Source of the DNA: an uncultured Burkholderiales bacterium
GTDB lineage: Bacteria; Pseudomonadota; Gammaproteobacteria; Burkholderiales; Burkholderiaceae_C
Length of the DNA stretch: 48,947 nucleotides
Assembly (NCBI GenBank): GCA_903828695.1
Contig: CAIKNE010000100.1
Location: 1 to 48,947, forward strand
Direction: 5' to 3'
The position numbers were made by a program, and so were the translations under genes. The notes under the pieces were generated by a model, which was not told where the DNA came from, made no database searches, and saw nothing but the letters and a program-made list of their open reading frames with translations. Below are positions 26,791 through 34,371 of this stretch, piece by piece; within the stretch, counting starts at the first letter, position 1; each line of letters begins with the position of its first letter.

Positions 26791-27412
26791 CTCTGACGGA
26801 AAGACGAAGTGGCCATGGATAGATTCCTGCTTGAACATCTGAATGCAAATAAAAGCGAAAACTCAACTCATGCGGGGTATTTTTGAGTACCAAACCTCGC
26901 TGAGCGACAGTCCCACCGTCAGCACCCAGTTGAACTGTATCTCCAAGTCCCCTGATCTGTACGCCGTCAAAAAGGAAACCAACTGGTGTAAATTCCAGAA
27001 GATATCCAGCAGAACTGTTGGTTGAGACCGAATAATTCAATGCAAATGGCACATCTACATAACCACGAGCAACATCTCTTTGACTTATCTTGAGTTGCTG
27101 CGGATCAGATAGGCTACTGAAAATGGCGTTGGCAATCACATTAACAGTGACCGGAATGGAGGTCATGACCTGTCCTGCATAAGCGGCCCCTAGCAGTGGT
27201 GGAAATCCAGGCAGGCCGACTTTATGTAAGTGTGTGAGTGCCCCAGGCAGGCTGTCGGCAATTGAAGTTGATGGATCAAACCAGCTTTGGGTGCTTGTGA
27301 TGGATAAACACTCCAGTATCAAACCTAAATACAGAAAGCGTAATATGCGTTTGATAGATGGGGGGTGTTGATCGAGAGTCATTGAATAGCCTTGACTATT
27401 GACTCGGCTCAT
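26780..27412 (-). CDS. Small exported protein, paralogue of the protein at 43247-43840
   Basis: Family not recognised. Residues about 20-45 are a hydrophobic signal or anchor segment. The conserved domain is the last 125 residues, from IPVTVNVIANAIF to YPWPLRLSVRALT, with beta-strand-like alternation and motifs DVARGYVDVP, TNSSAGYLLEF and GGTVAQRG. Hand alignment to the other copy gives about 58 identities over 125 residues without a gap. A closing strand ending in YPWPL with small residues recalls pilin- or adhesin-type beta-sandwich domains. The gene stands alone, convergent with the glutamate-synthase-domain gene. An upstream start at 27412 is used; one at residue 11 is possible. Confidence 0.7.
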   Translation of the reverse strand: MSRVNSQGYSMTLDQHPPSIKRILRFLYLGLILECLSITSTQSWFDPSTSIADSLPGALTHLHKVGLPGFPPLLGAAYAGQVMTSIPVTVNVIANAIFSSLSDPQQLKISQRDVARGYVDVPFALNYSVSTNSSAGYLLEFTPVGFLFDGVQIRGLGDTVQLGADGGTVAQRGLVLKNTPHELSFRFYLHSDVQAGIYPWPLRLSVRALT

Positions 27413-27494
27413 CGCCTGATTTCTTGAGGAGCACTCCCCCGCTTATCCACGTCCAAGCGAATAATCCTTATTTCAAGCGTTATAAAAGTCAGTG

Positions 27495-27513
27495 ATTGAT
27501 GATTAGTATCAAT
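27495..27513. promoter_or_regulatory. Inverted repeat in a divergent promoter region
   Basis: ATTGAT at 27495-27500 and ATCAAT at 27508-27513 flank a seven-base centre, between the minus-strand exported-protein gene and the plus-strand CBS gene. The half-sites resemble FNR halves, but the spacing is seven rather than four, so a different dimeric regulator is likelier. Confidence 0.35.
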
Positions 27514-27686
27514 ACACGCAAAATGTAGTACGTTAGTTAAAGAATTTTTGTAACACTGGTTTTCACATAATGGTTTATGCAGTTGACGAGCACCAAAAAC
27601 AGGTCTACATTCAACTCAGGCTATCGAGACTAAGTTTAGCCTTATCAGGTCCAAGCTCCCTAAATTTTTAAGTGTGGAGGAAAATC

Positions 27687-28115
27687 ATGAAGACCATTAA
27701 AGAGTTTATCAAGGAAAACCCAAAGGAAGTTCACTGCGTCAAAGCAGAAGACTCCGTCATCGATGCCTTAAGGCTAATGGCGCGCGTAAATATTGGCGCA
27801 GTCATTGTGAATTCCAATGATCGCTTGGTAGGCATCTTATCTGAACGGGACTATGCAAGAAAAGTTGTGCTGATGGGAAAAAATAGTACTGAGTCATTGG
27901 TAAGCGACATAATGACACAAAAAGTCATCACCGTTTCTCCTGATCAGAAAATAGATGACTGCATGAAAATCATGTCAGACCACCATATTAGACACTTACC
28001 AATCGTTGCAAATGAAATTGTTATCGGAATAATTTCGATTGGCGACGTGGTCAAGGAAATGATCAAGACGCAGCGAATGATGATTGAGGATTTGCAGAAG
28101 TATATTTCTGGTTAA
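27687..28115 (+). CDS. Two-CBS-domain protein
   Basis: A stand-alone pair of CBS domains (about residues 10-65 and 76-134) that would bind adenine nucleotides such as AMP, ATP or NAD(H). Typical elements are VIDALRLMARVNIGAVIV, GILSERDYARKV and the second-domain HHIRHLPIV plus GIISIGDVVKEMI. GGAGG at 27676-27680 sets the ATG at 27687 as the start (142 residues); an upstream GTG lies before that site. Stand-alone CBS proteins of this kind act as energy or redox sensors for partner proteins. It has no operon partner here. Confidence 0.9.
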   Translation: MKTIKEFIKENPKEVHCVKAEDSVIDALRLMARVNIGAVIVNSNDRLVGILSERDYARKVVLMGKNSTESLVSDIMTQKVITVSPDQKIDDCMKIMSDHHIRHLPIVANEIVIGIISIGDVVKEMIKTQRMMIEDLQKYISG

Positions 28116-28135
28116 TCACATCCAAATCTAGATCC

Positions 28136-29140
28136 TTACTTCAAATCGTTTAAATGGCAAGCCGATAGATGGCCGGGCGAGATCTGAATCAAAGCGGGAA
28201 CAACCTCTGAACAGCGTTTTAGAGCATGAGGACACCGCGGATGGAAATGACAACCAGACGGCGGGTGCATCGGAGAAGGTATCTCACCCCTGACCGGATG
28301 AAAAGTTTTGCGCTCTGTACTAATGACAGGCATCTCACTGAGTAGGGCTGTTGTGTAGGGGTGATTGGCATGCGCAAAAATCTCCTCCGTAGCCCCCTCT
28401 TCTACGACACGCCCCAAATACATAATAACGACCCGGTCAGTTAAGTGGCGAACCACACCCAAATCATGACTGATGAATAAATAGGTCAGATTAAGGTTCG
28501 CACGCAAGTCCATGAACAAATTCAACACCTGTGCTTGAATAGAGACGTCTAGTGATGCTACGGCCTCATCACAAATCAAAAATTCAGGATTCACTGCAAG
28601 CGCCCTTGCAATTCCAAGCCTGCTGCGTTGTCCACCTGAGAGTTGGTGAGGGTACCGCTCCATCATCTCGGGATTTAGACCCACCCGCTCAAAAAGCGAT
28701 TGAGCAAACTCTTGTCTATTTCGTTGATCAACCAAGCCGTGATAAATGGGCGCTTCAGTCACAGAGTCGATTGCCCGCAGACGTGGATTAAGGGAGGCAT
28801 ACGGGTCTTGAAAAATCATTTGTATCGACAGCCTGACACTGCGCCGCTCCTCAGGTGTCATTGCAGTAAGGTCCTTACCCCGCCAAGTACGTGCCCCCCT
28901 CTCGGGGCTGAGTAGGCCAGCAGCAACCCTGCCAAGGGTTGATTTACCGCAACCCGACTCACCCACCAAACCAACCACCTCTTTACTGGCTAATTGAAGA
29001 TTTATATCGCTAACTGCATAAATATACTCGTCTGTATACGTTCCACCCAACTGATTCATCAACAGATTGACTTTACTGAGAGGTTTGCCGAATCGTTTCG
29101 AAACGCCCGTTAGTGTTAGCAAAGAGTTTTGATCGCTCAT
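28136..29140 (-). CDS. Peptide/opine-type ABC transporter ATPase (DppF/OppF-like)
   Basis: Second ATPase of an oligopeptide-type importer, peripheral on the inner membrane. Walker A GLVGESGCGKST, signature LSGGQRSRLGIARAL, and Walker B FLICDEAVASLDVS are present; the usual DEPVSALD reads DEAVASLD. The C-terminal oligopeptide extension with PSGCHFHPRCPHALKRC holds the conserved Cys residues. It overlaps the other ATPase gene by four bases (ATGA-type junction), indicating translational coupling. It is last of five genes. Substrate cannot be fixed; peptide, nickel or glutathione-type importers share this layout. Confidence 0.93.
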   Translation of the reverse strand: MSDQNSLLTLTGVSKRFGKPLSKVNLLMNQLGGTYTDEYIYAVSDINLQLASKEVVGLVGESGCGKSTLGRVAAGLLSPERGARTWRGKDLTAMTPEERRSVRLSIQMIFQDPYASLNPRLRAIDSVTEAPIYHGLVDQRNRQEFAQSLFERVGLNPEMMERYPHQLSGGQRSRLGIARALAVNPEFLICDEAVASLDVSIQAQVLNLFMDLRANLNLTYLFISHDLGVVRHLTDRVVIMYLGRVVEEGATEEIFAHANHPYTTALLSEMPVISTERKTFHPVRGEIPSPMHPPSGCHFHPRCPHALKRCSEVVPALIQISPGHLSACHLNDLK

Positions 29141-30126
29141 CTCGTGAGCTCCAGCGGTTCTAGGTAAGGGTGAACACAGCGCAGTTTATGGGTAGGACTC
29201 AAATCGGTGAAATCTGGTTTCTTCAAGCATTCCAGGCTTGATCGTTCGCACCTAGGATTAAAAGCGCAGCCCATGGGTAAGAGCGCCAGGGAGGGAGCTG
29301 TACCAGGAATCTGATACAAACGCTCGTGGGGGTGATTGACAGAGGGAACTGATCGAATCAAGCCGCGAGTGTAGGGGTGTGCGGGTTGGCTCAGGACGCT
29401 CGCGCTTGGACCTTGCTCCACAATTCGACCAGCGTACATCACACTTATTTGATCAGCTAGACCAGAAACCACAGATAAGTCATGAGTGATCCAAATGACA
29501 GAAGTTCCGGTTTGACGACATATATTTTGAATCACGCCCAGTATCTGCCCCTGAATGGTGACATCTAAGGCTGTGGTTGGCTCGTCTGCAATGATCACGT
29601 CAGGTTTATTGAGCAGCGCAATTGCGATTGCTACGCGCTGGCGCATTCCGCCTGAGAACTGGTGGGGGTAGGCATTGAGTCGTTCCTCTGGGGAGGCAAT
29701 ACCAACCATCTTAAGAGCTTGTAAACACTCATCTATGGCTTGGGTGTTTGAGATTTGGCGATGCGCCCGGATGGTTTCAATCATTTGAACTGAGATTTTC
29801 ATAACCGGGTTAAGAGTCATCATGGGGTCCTGAAAAATCATCGCCATACGGTTACCCCTGATCTGCCTGAGCTGCTCTGCATTTATCAATCTTAGGTCCT
29901 TATTTCCTAGCATGATTCTTCCAGAGCTGACCCTACCGGGGGGATCAAGGAGTCCCATGATCGAGAAGCCAGTCAATGATTTACCACTTCCAGATTCGCC
30001 AACCAATCCCATGATTTGGCCTGGATGCAACTCAAAACTAATCTCATCTAAAGCCCGCACAACGCCATGTCTCGTCACGAATTCGGTGACGAGATTTTCA
30101 ACTCTTAAATGGGCGTGAGCGTTCAT
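29137..30126 (-). CDS. Peptide-type ABC transporter ATPase (DppD/OppD-like)
   Basis: First ATPase of the importer. Walker A is [17 protein letters not shown]; the Q-loop segment is [13 protein letters not shown]; the signature is [16 protein letters not shown]; Walker B is [14 protein letters not shown]. The C-terminal domain has [16 protein letters not shown]. Length 329 is normal. It starts 18 bases after the permease gene and overlaps the next ATPase gene by four bases, so the two ATPases are probably made in equal amounts as a heterodimer. Confidence 0.94.
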   Translation of the reverse strand: MNAHAHLRVENLVTEFVTRHGVVRALDEISFELHPGQIMGLVGESGSGKSLTGFSIMGLLDPPGRVSSGRIMLGNKDLRLINAEQLRQIRGNRMAMIFQDPMMTLNPVMKISVQMIETIRAHRQISNTQAIDECLQALKMVGIASPEERLNAYPHQFSGGMRQRVAIAIALLNKPDVIIADEPTTALDVTIQGQILGVIQNICRQTGTSVIWITHDLSVVSGLADQISVMYAGRIVEQGPSASVLSQPAHPYTRGLIRSVPSVNHPHERLYQIPGTAPSLALLPMGCAFNPRCERSSLECLKKPDFTDLSPTHKLRCVHPYLEPLELTR

Positions 30127-30144
30127 AGAGACGGTACTTGAGTT

Positions 30145-31044
30145 TTATTTTTGTAATTTAGGATTTAAGGTATCTCTTAATCTATCTGCAACTAGGTTGA
30201 TACTGACGATCATGACAAGCAGCGCTAAACCGGGATAAAAACTGATCCAGTATTTACCAGACATCAAGTACGAGTATCCGTTTGAGATGAGGAGTCCAAG
30301 AGAAGGCTCAGTAATGGGTAGTCCCAAACCTAAGAATGATAAAGTCGCCTCCAGCGCAATAGCTGCAGCAATTTGCATCGCGGCAACCACAATAAGCGGG
30401 GCAACGCAGTTGGGGAGCAAGTGATTGAAAATGATTCGACTGTGCCCTAGCCCCAAACACCGAGCTGCCTCGATATACTCTTTCCCCATCTCAACGAGTG
30501 CAGCCGAGCGCACCGTTCTTGCGTAATAGGCCCATTGAACCGTGATCAGTGCAATGATGATTTTGCCCAGTCCCTGACCAAACACTGCAAGCAAGATCAA
30601 TGCGATCAAAATAGCTGGAAATGACAATTGGATATCAACAATGCGCATGACGAGGCTATCCGCTTTATTACCTAGATAAGCCGCTGTCAAACCCAGTATC
30701 GTTCCTGTCATCAAAGCACCGAGAGTGGATACAAGACCTACACCCAGTGAGATACGCATGCCGTAAATAATGGCAGAGTAAATATCCCGCCCTTGATCAT
30801 CTGTACCTAGTAGGTAATAGATCTTCTCATCAAAGGAGAAAGCGCCTGGAGGCAGACGAGCGTCAAGGATATTGAGTTGGGCTAAATCGTATGGGTTTTG
30901 AGGGACGAGAAAGGGAGCAAACAGCGCTGCTAATATAAGAACACTTAAAACACATAATCCACCCAGAGCTATGTAGTCGCAGGAAAACGTCCTCCATATC
31001 CTTTGTGTTGGAGACTCAATAGTACTAGACTGAGCTTGACTCAT
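30145..31044 (-). CDS. Peptide-type ABC transporter permease (DppC/OppC-like)
   Basis: Inner-membrane permease. It has an N-terminal OppC-type helix and periplasmic loop (residues about 25-95, with LGTDDQGRDIYSAIIYG), followed by a five-helix permease domain. The ATPase-contacting EAA loop reads YIEAARCLGLGHSRIIFNHLLPN. The C terminus RLRDTLNPKLQK is the family ending. Its start overlaps the end of the other permease gene by four bases. Confidence 0.94.
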   Translation of the reverse strand: MSQAQSSTIESPTQRIWRTFSCDYIALGGLCVLSVLILAALFAPFLVPQNPYDLAQLNILDARLPPGAFSFDEKIYYLLGTDDQGRDIYSAIIYGMRISLGVGLVSTLGALMTGTILGLTAAYLGNKADSLVMRIVDIQLSFPAILIALILLAVFGQGLGKIIIALITVQWAYYARTVRSAALVEMGKEYIEAARCLGLGHSRIIFNHLLPNCVAPLIVVAAMQIAAAIALEATLSFLGLGLPITEPSLGLLISNGYSYLMSGKYWISFYPGLALLVMIVSINLVADRLRDTLNPKLQK

Positions 31045-32018
31045 CTTACTGAGTCTCCAATACGCACCCGCGGATCAAGTAAAGCGTAGCTAAGATCCAC
31101 AACCAGATTAATAATCACAAAGAACACAACGATCAAACACAGATAAGCAACGATAACAGGTCTATCCAAGTTGTTAATAGAGTCAATTAATAATTTGCCC
31201 ATTCCTGGCCAAGCAAAGATTGACTCCGTCACTATGGAGAAAGCGATCACCGATCCAAACTCCAAACCGATCACAGTGACGATGGGGATCATGATATTCT
31301 TTAATACATGAACACCGATGATGCGACTTGGACGGAGCCCTTTAGCCCGCGCAAATCTGACGTAATCTTGCATAAGGGCCTCTTGGGTGCCCGCGCGCGT
31401 TAGACGAATAATCATCGCCAGTTTGAAGAGTGCCAAATTTAGGGCTGGCAATAAAAGATGTTTGAGCCCCTCCCAAGAAAGAAAACTAATCGGTATTCCA
31501 AATAAAACCGTTGTGGGTCCACGACCACTCGAGGGGAGCCAGCCTAGTTCGACTGAGAAAAACATAATCAATACAAGTCCAACCCAAAATGTTGGCAATG
31601 AGAAACCTAAAATAGAGACGCTCATGATCGTCTTACCCATCCAATTATCTGCATTCATACCAGCGATGAGGCCAAGCGGAATCCCAAGCACTGAGGCTAT
31701 TAGCATAGCTGCCACTGCGAGCTCCATCGTTGCGGGCATTTTGCTGATCAACAAATCAATCGCAGGCGTACTGAACATGAACGATCGCCCAAGATCGCCT
31801 TGAAGCACTTGCCTTAGGAAATAAAAGTACTGCTGCCAAAGGGGGAGATCCAAACCCAGCGCTTTTGTAACTTGCGCAATGTCTTCGGGGGTCGCGTCTG
31901 GTGAAATTAACAGATCGACAGGATTACCTATTGCATAAACACCCACAAATACAAGGAGTGACATTGCCAGTAAGACAAAGAAACTCTCGCTTGTTCGCCT
32001 TAATATGAAGGTCAACAT
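31041..32018 (-). CDS. Peptide-type ABC transporter permease (DppB/OppB-like)
   Basis: Inner-membrane permease with six predicted helices. The N terminus MLTFILRRTSESFFVLL and the first-loop segment GNPVDLLISPDATPEDI are the standard OppB opening. The EAA loop is YVRFARAKGLRPSRIIGVHVLKN. The end YALLDPRVRIGDSVR is the usual DPR ending. It lies 63 bases after the binding-protein gene and overlaps the second permease gene by four bases. Confidence 0.94.
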   Translation of the reverse strand: MLTFILRRTSESFFVLLAMSLLVFVGVYAIGNPVDLLISPDATPEDIAQVTKALGLDLPLWQQYFYFLRQVLQGDLGRSFMFSTPAIDLLISKMPATMELAVAAMLIASVLGIPLGLIAGMNADNWMGKTIMSVSILGFSLPTFWVGLVLIMFFSVELGWLPSSGRGPTTVLFGIPISFLSWEGLKHLLLPALNLALFKLAMIIRLTRAGTQEALMQDYVRFARAKGLRPSRIIGVHVLKNIMIPIVTVIGLEFGSVIAFSIVTESIFAWPGMGKLLIDSINNLDRPVIVAYLCLIVVFFVIINLVVDLSYALLDPRVRIGDSVR

Positions 32019-32081
32019 GGGTTAGGGAGCGGTACAGGGACGCCTACCCGCACAAAACAATTAGGCGTGCCTTTATACACA

Positions 32082-33653
32082 TTATTTAGGCTGAAACTCT
32101 TGAGCGAGTGTGTATTCATCCGTGCGAGGTGTGTAGGCTACGCCTTTTCTAGTTGCCCATGTATTAATCTGGTGGTGCAAAGGCACCAAGCCTATATCTT
32201 TAAGAGCCATAGTAGCCGCCCTTTGTAACAATGATTCGCGCTCTTTATCTTCAATCGTAGCCATCGCTTTAGCGAGCACTGCGTCCATCGCTGGGTTGGA
32301 GTAACGCCCCCAGTTGAAGCTTCCCAGTCCCTTGTCAGGCGCGTAGGTCGCTAATAAGGGACGCAAAGCGGAGGATGACTCGCCCGTAGAAGCACCCCAA
32401 CCTAGCATTGCAAACGAGTACTCAAGTTTAGATGCGTGGCCCAAATAAACACCCATGGGCATCGTCACGACTTTTGTTGTGATGCCAGCACGCGTCAACA
32501 TCTGAGCAACAGCTTGTGCAATCTGGTCGTCGTTCACATAGCGGTTATTTGGCGCGTGCAGTGTGAGATTGAATCCATTGGGGTAACCGGCATCGGACAA
32601 GAGTTTTTTAGCACCCTCTAAATCGTATTTGTCAGGGGTTAAAGCGGGCACATGCCCAAACATGGGGGCAGGTACCAAGTTTCCTGTTGGCAGGGACAAG
32701 CCCTCCATGACTCGGGTATTGATTGTTTCGCGATCAATCGCCTTGGAGATGGCTTGGCGGACACGAAGGTCTTTGAACGGATTTTTGTCTAATACTTTTC
32801 CGTCCTTATCCGTCACAAAAGGGGTTTGATCGCGGAGTTGATCCAAGTGAAAGAAAATGATACGGTGTGAGGTTTTGGTAAACGTAGAAAGACTCGGGTT
32901 TGCCTTGATCTTGGCCAAGTCAGGGGTCGGAATATTTTCTATAGCATCCACATCACCCGATAAGAGCGCGGCCAGGCGGGTTGGGTCATTGGGGAGAATT
33001 CGCAGGGTAACTTTCTCCCACGCAGGTTTTTTGCCCCAATAGCTATCGTTACGCGCCAACTCAACTCGGTCTCCGCGTTTGAATTCTACAAACTTAAAGG
33101 GACCTGTACCGATATTGACTTTCCCGGCATTGAAATCCTCTGTCGTTGCATTTGCTGCTACCTTCTTGGAGAGGATATAGATGGTGGACAGATCGTTGGG
33201 GAGTAAGGGGTAAGGGGAAGCTGTCTTAAAGCGAATGGTGTAATTGTCAACAACTTCGCTTGAGACGATCGCTTTTGTATAAACAGTAAATGGGCCAGGG
33301 CTATTGGGTATTTTCCCAACTCTGTCATATGAGAATACAACATCGGCTGCGGTGAAATCACCACCATCATGAAACTTAACACCCTTGCGAAGCTTGAATT
33401 CCCATGTTGTGGGATCAATTGTTTTCCAAGATTCAGCCAAATCAGGTATCAAACGGGAGTCAGAGTCGAGTGTCACGAGCTTATTGTAAATATGCTCTGC
33501 TACGCCGTTGTTAGGGAACAAATTCACGTAATGGGGGTCCATTGAAGTGATATCAGCCCCAACGCCAACTCTTAAATCTGCGGCATGGGAGGAGAAAAAT
33601 CCAGCAGTTAGAAGGGAGAACAGAAAAATGGCTGTCAGTCGGCGTAATTGCAT
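32082..33653 (-). CDS. Peptide-type ABC transporter binding protein (SBP_bac_5 family)
   Basis: Periplasmic ligand-binding protein for the five-gene importer. The signal peptide covers residues 1-24 (SSHA before ADLRVG). The mature part follows the family order: TSMDPHYVN, then LAESWKTIDPTTWEFKLRKGVKFHDGG, GTGPFKF, and the late LVPLHHQINTWA. It has 523 residues. AAAGGA seven bases before the ATG supports the start, and a TATAAT lies about 85 bases upstream (33738-33743, minus strand). It is the first gene of the unit. GXW-type text suggests small peptides or related solutes, but specificity cannot be read. Confidence 0.93.
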   Translation of the reverse strand: MQLRRLTAIFLFSLLTAGFFSSHAADLRVGVGADITSMDPHYVNLFPNNGVAEHIYNKLVTLDSDSRLIPDLAESWKTIDPTTWEFKLRKGVKFHDGGDFTAADVVFSYDRVGKIPNSPGPFTVYTKAIVSSEVVDNYTIRFKTASPYPLLPNDLSTIYILSKKVAANATTEDFNAGKVNIGTGPFKFVEFKRGDRVELARNDSYWGKKPAWEKVTLRILPNDPTRLAALLSGDVDAIENIPTPDLAKIKANPSLSTFTKTSHRIIFFHLDQLRDQTPFVTDKDGKVLDKNPFKDLRVRQAISKAIDRETINTRVMEGLSLPTGNLVPAPMFGHVPALTPDKYDLEGAKKLLSDAGYPNGFNLTLHAPNNRYVNDDQIAQAVAQMLTRAGITTKVVTMPMGVYLGHASKLEYSFAMLGWGASTGESSSALRPLLATYAPDKGLGSFNWGRYSNPAMDAVLAKAMATIEDKERESLLQRAATMALKDIGLVPLHHQINTWATRKGVAYTPRTDEYTLAQEFQPK

Positions 33654-33737
33654 ATTTAAATCCTTTGAATCTGATTAAGTCCCAATCGCAAGTATGCCAT
33701 GTTTAAGCATTCGATTGAATTTCCCTTAGATTTTTAG

Positions 33738-33743
33738 ATTATA
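33738..33743 (-). promoter_or_regulatory. Possible -10 box of the ABC importer operon
   Basis: TATAAT on the minus strand lies about 85 bases upstream of the binding-protein ATG. I see no good -35 box at normal spacing. Confidence 0.35.
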
Positions 33744-33891
33744 TGGATAGCTCACATTTCAGTGGGATGCCCCCTAAAAACCCAAGGGGCAACCCTGATG
33801 AGCGTAATTCAGATAAAGCGATTCAATCAAATAAATCAGGGTATCAGAACTGAAACTACAGAGTTCATTTGACATTCCCCCGGTGATTGAT

Positions 33892-34371
33892 TTAGAAATT
33901 AACCGTAACCGTCAAAAAATCACCATAATACCCAACACCTGCATCTTGACCAGGACCGATTTGTCCATACAAACTCAGTATATTGGTGGTGCTTGATTGC
34001 ACAGTCACAGCACTGCCTTGCCCTTTTCCATCGCCCCAAACTATAGTTCTGGCGGCGTCAGTAAAGATGTTGTACCCAAGCTTGTCCGGGCTAGTACTGC
34101 TTGTCATGAACCTTTGGGTAGTACTGCTGTGTTGGCCAGTCGTTAAAGTAATCACGGGAAACACTTCGCCACCAGTGCAAGTGACGGTGACAGTCCCTAC
34201 CCCACTGTTGTTAGGAAGTGATTGCAACGCACTATAGGGACTGAAAACCACCCCTACGCTATTGATGGTACAGGCAGCAATTGCACTTTTGAAGCTAGGC
34301 AGCAAACTCATCAAAATCAAAACGAATTGAAATGCATTGATATTGACATTACTTCGAAATCTGTTTTTCAT
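33892..34371 (-). CDS. Csu-type pilus subunit, single spore-coat-U domain (tip-like)
   Basis: Exported pilus subunit of the archaic chaperone-usher class. Signal peptide about 1-33 (KSAIAA before CTIN). One SCPU domain follows, with the early Cys of ACTINSVGVVFSPYSAL, a second Cys in VTVTCTGGEVFP, and the terminal strand YGDFLTVTVNF. It is last in the operon and overlaps the usher gene by 23 bases. The place of CsuE tip adhesins is filled, but CsuE usually has two domains (over 300 residues) and this has one (159 residues). Confidence 0.85.
   Translation of the reverse strand: MKNRFRSNVNINAFQFVLILMSLLPSFKSAIAACTINSVGVVFSPYSALQSLPNNSGVGTVTVTCTGGEVFPVITLTTGQHSSTTQRFMTSSTSPDKLGYNIFTDAARTIVWGDGKGQGSAVTVQSSTTNILSLYGQIGPGQDAGVGYYGDFLTVTVNF

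Noticed and set aside
27496-27512. FNR site upstream of the CBS and exported-protein genes
   Set aside because: The TTGAT and ATCAA halves are seven bases apart; FNR needs four.
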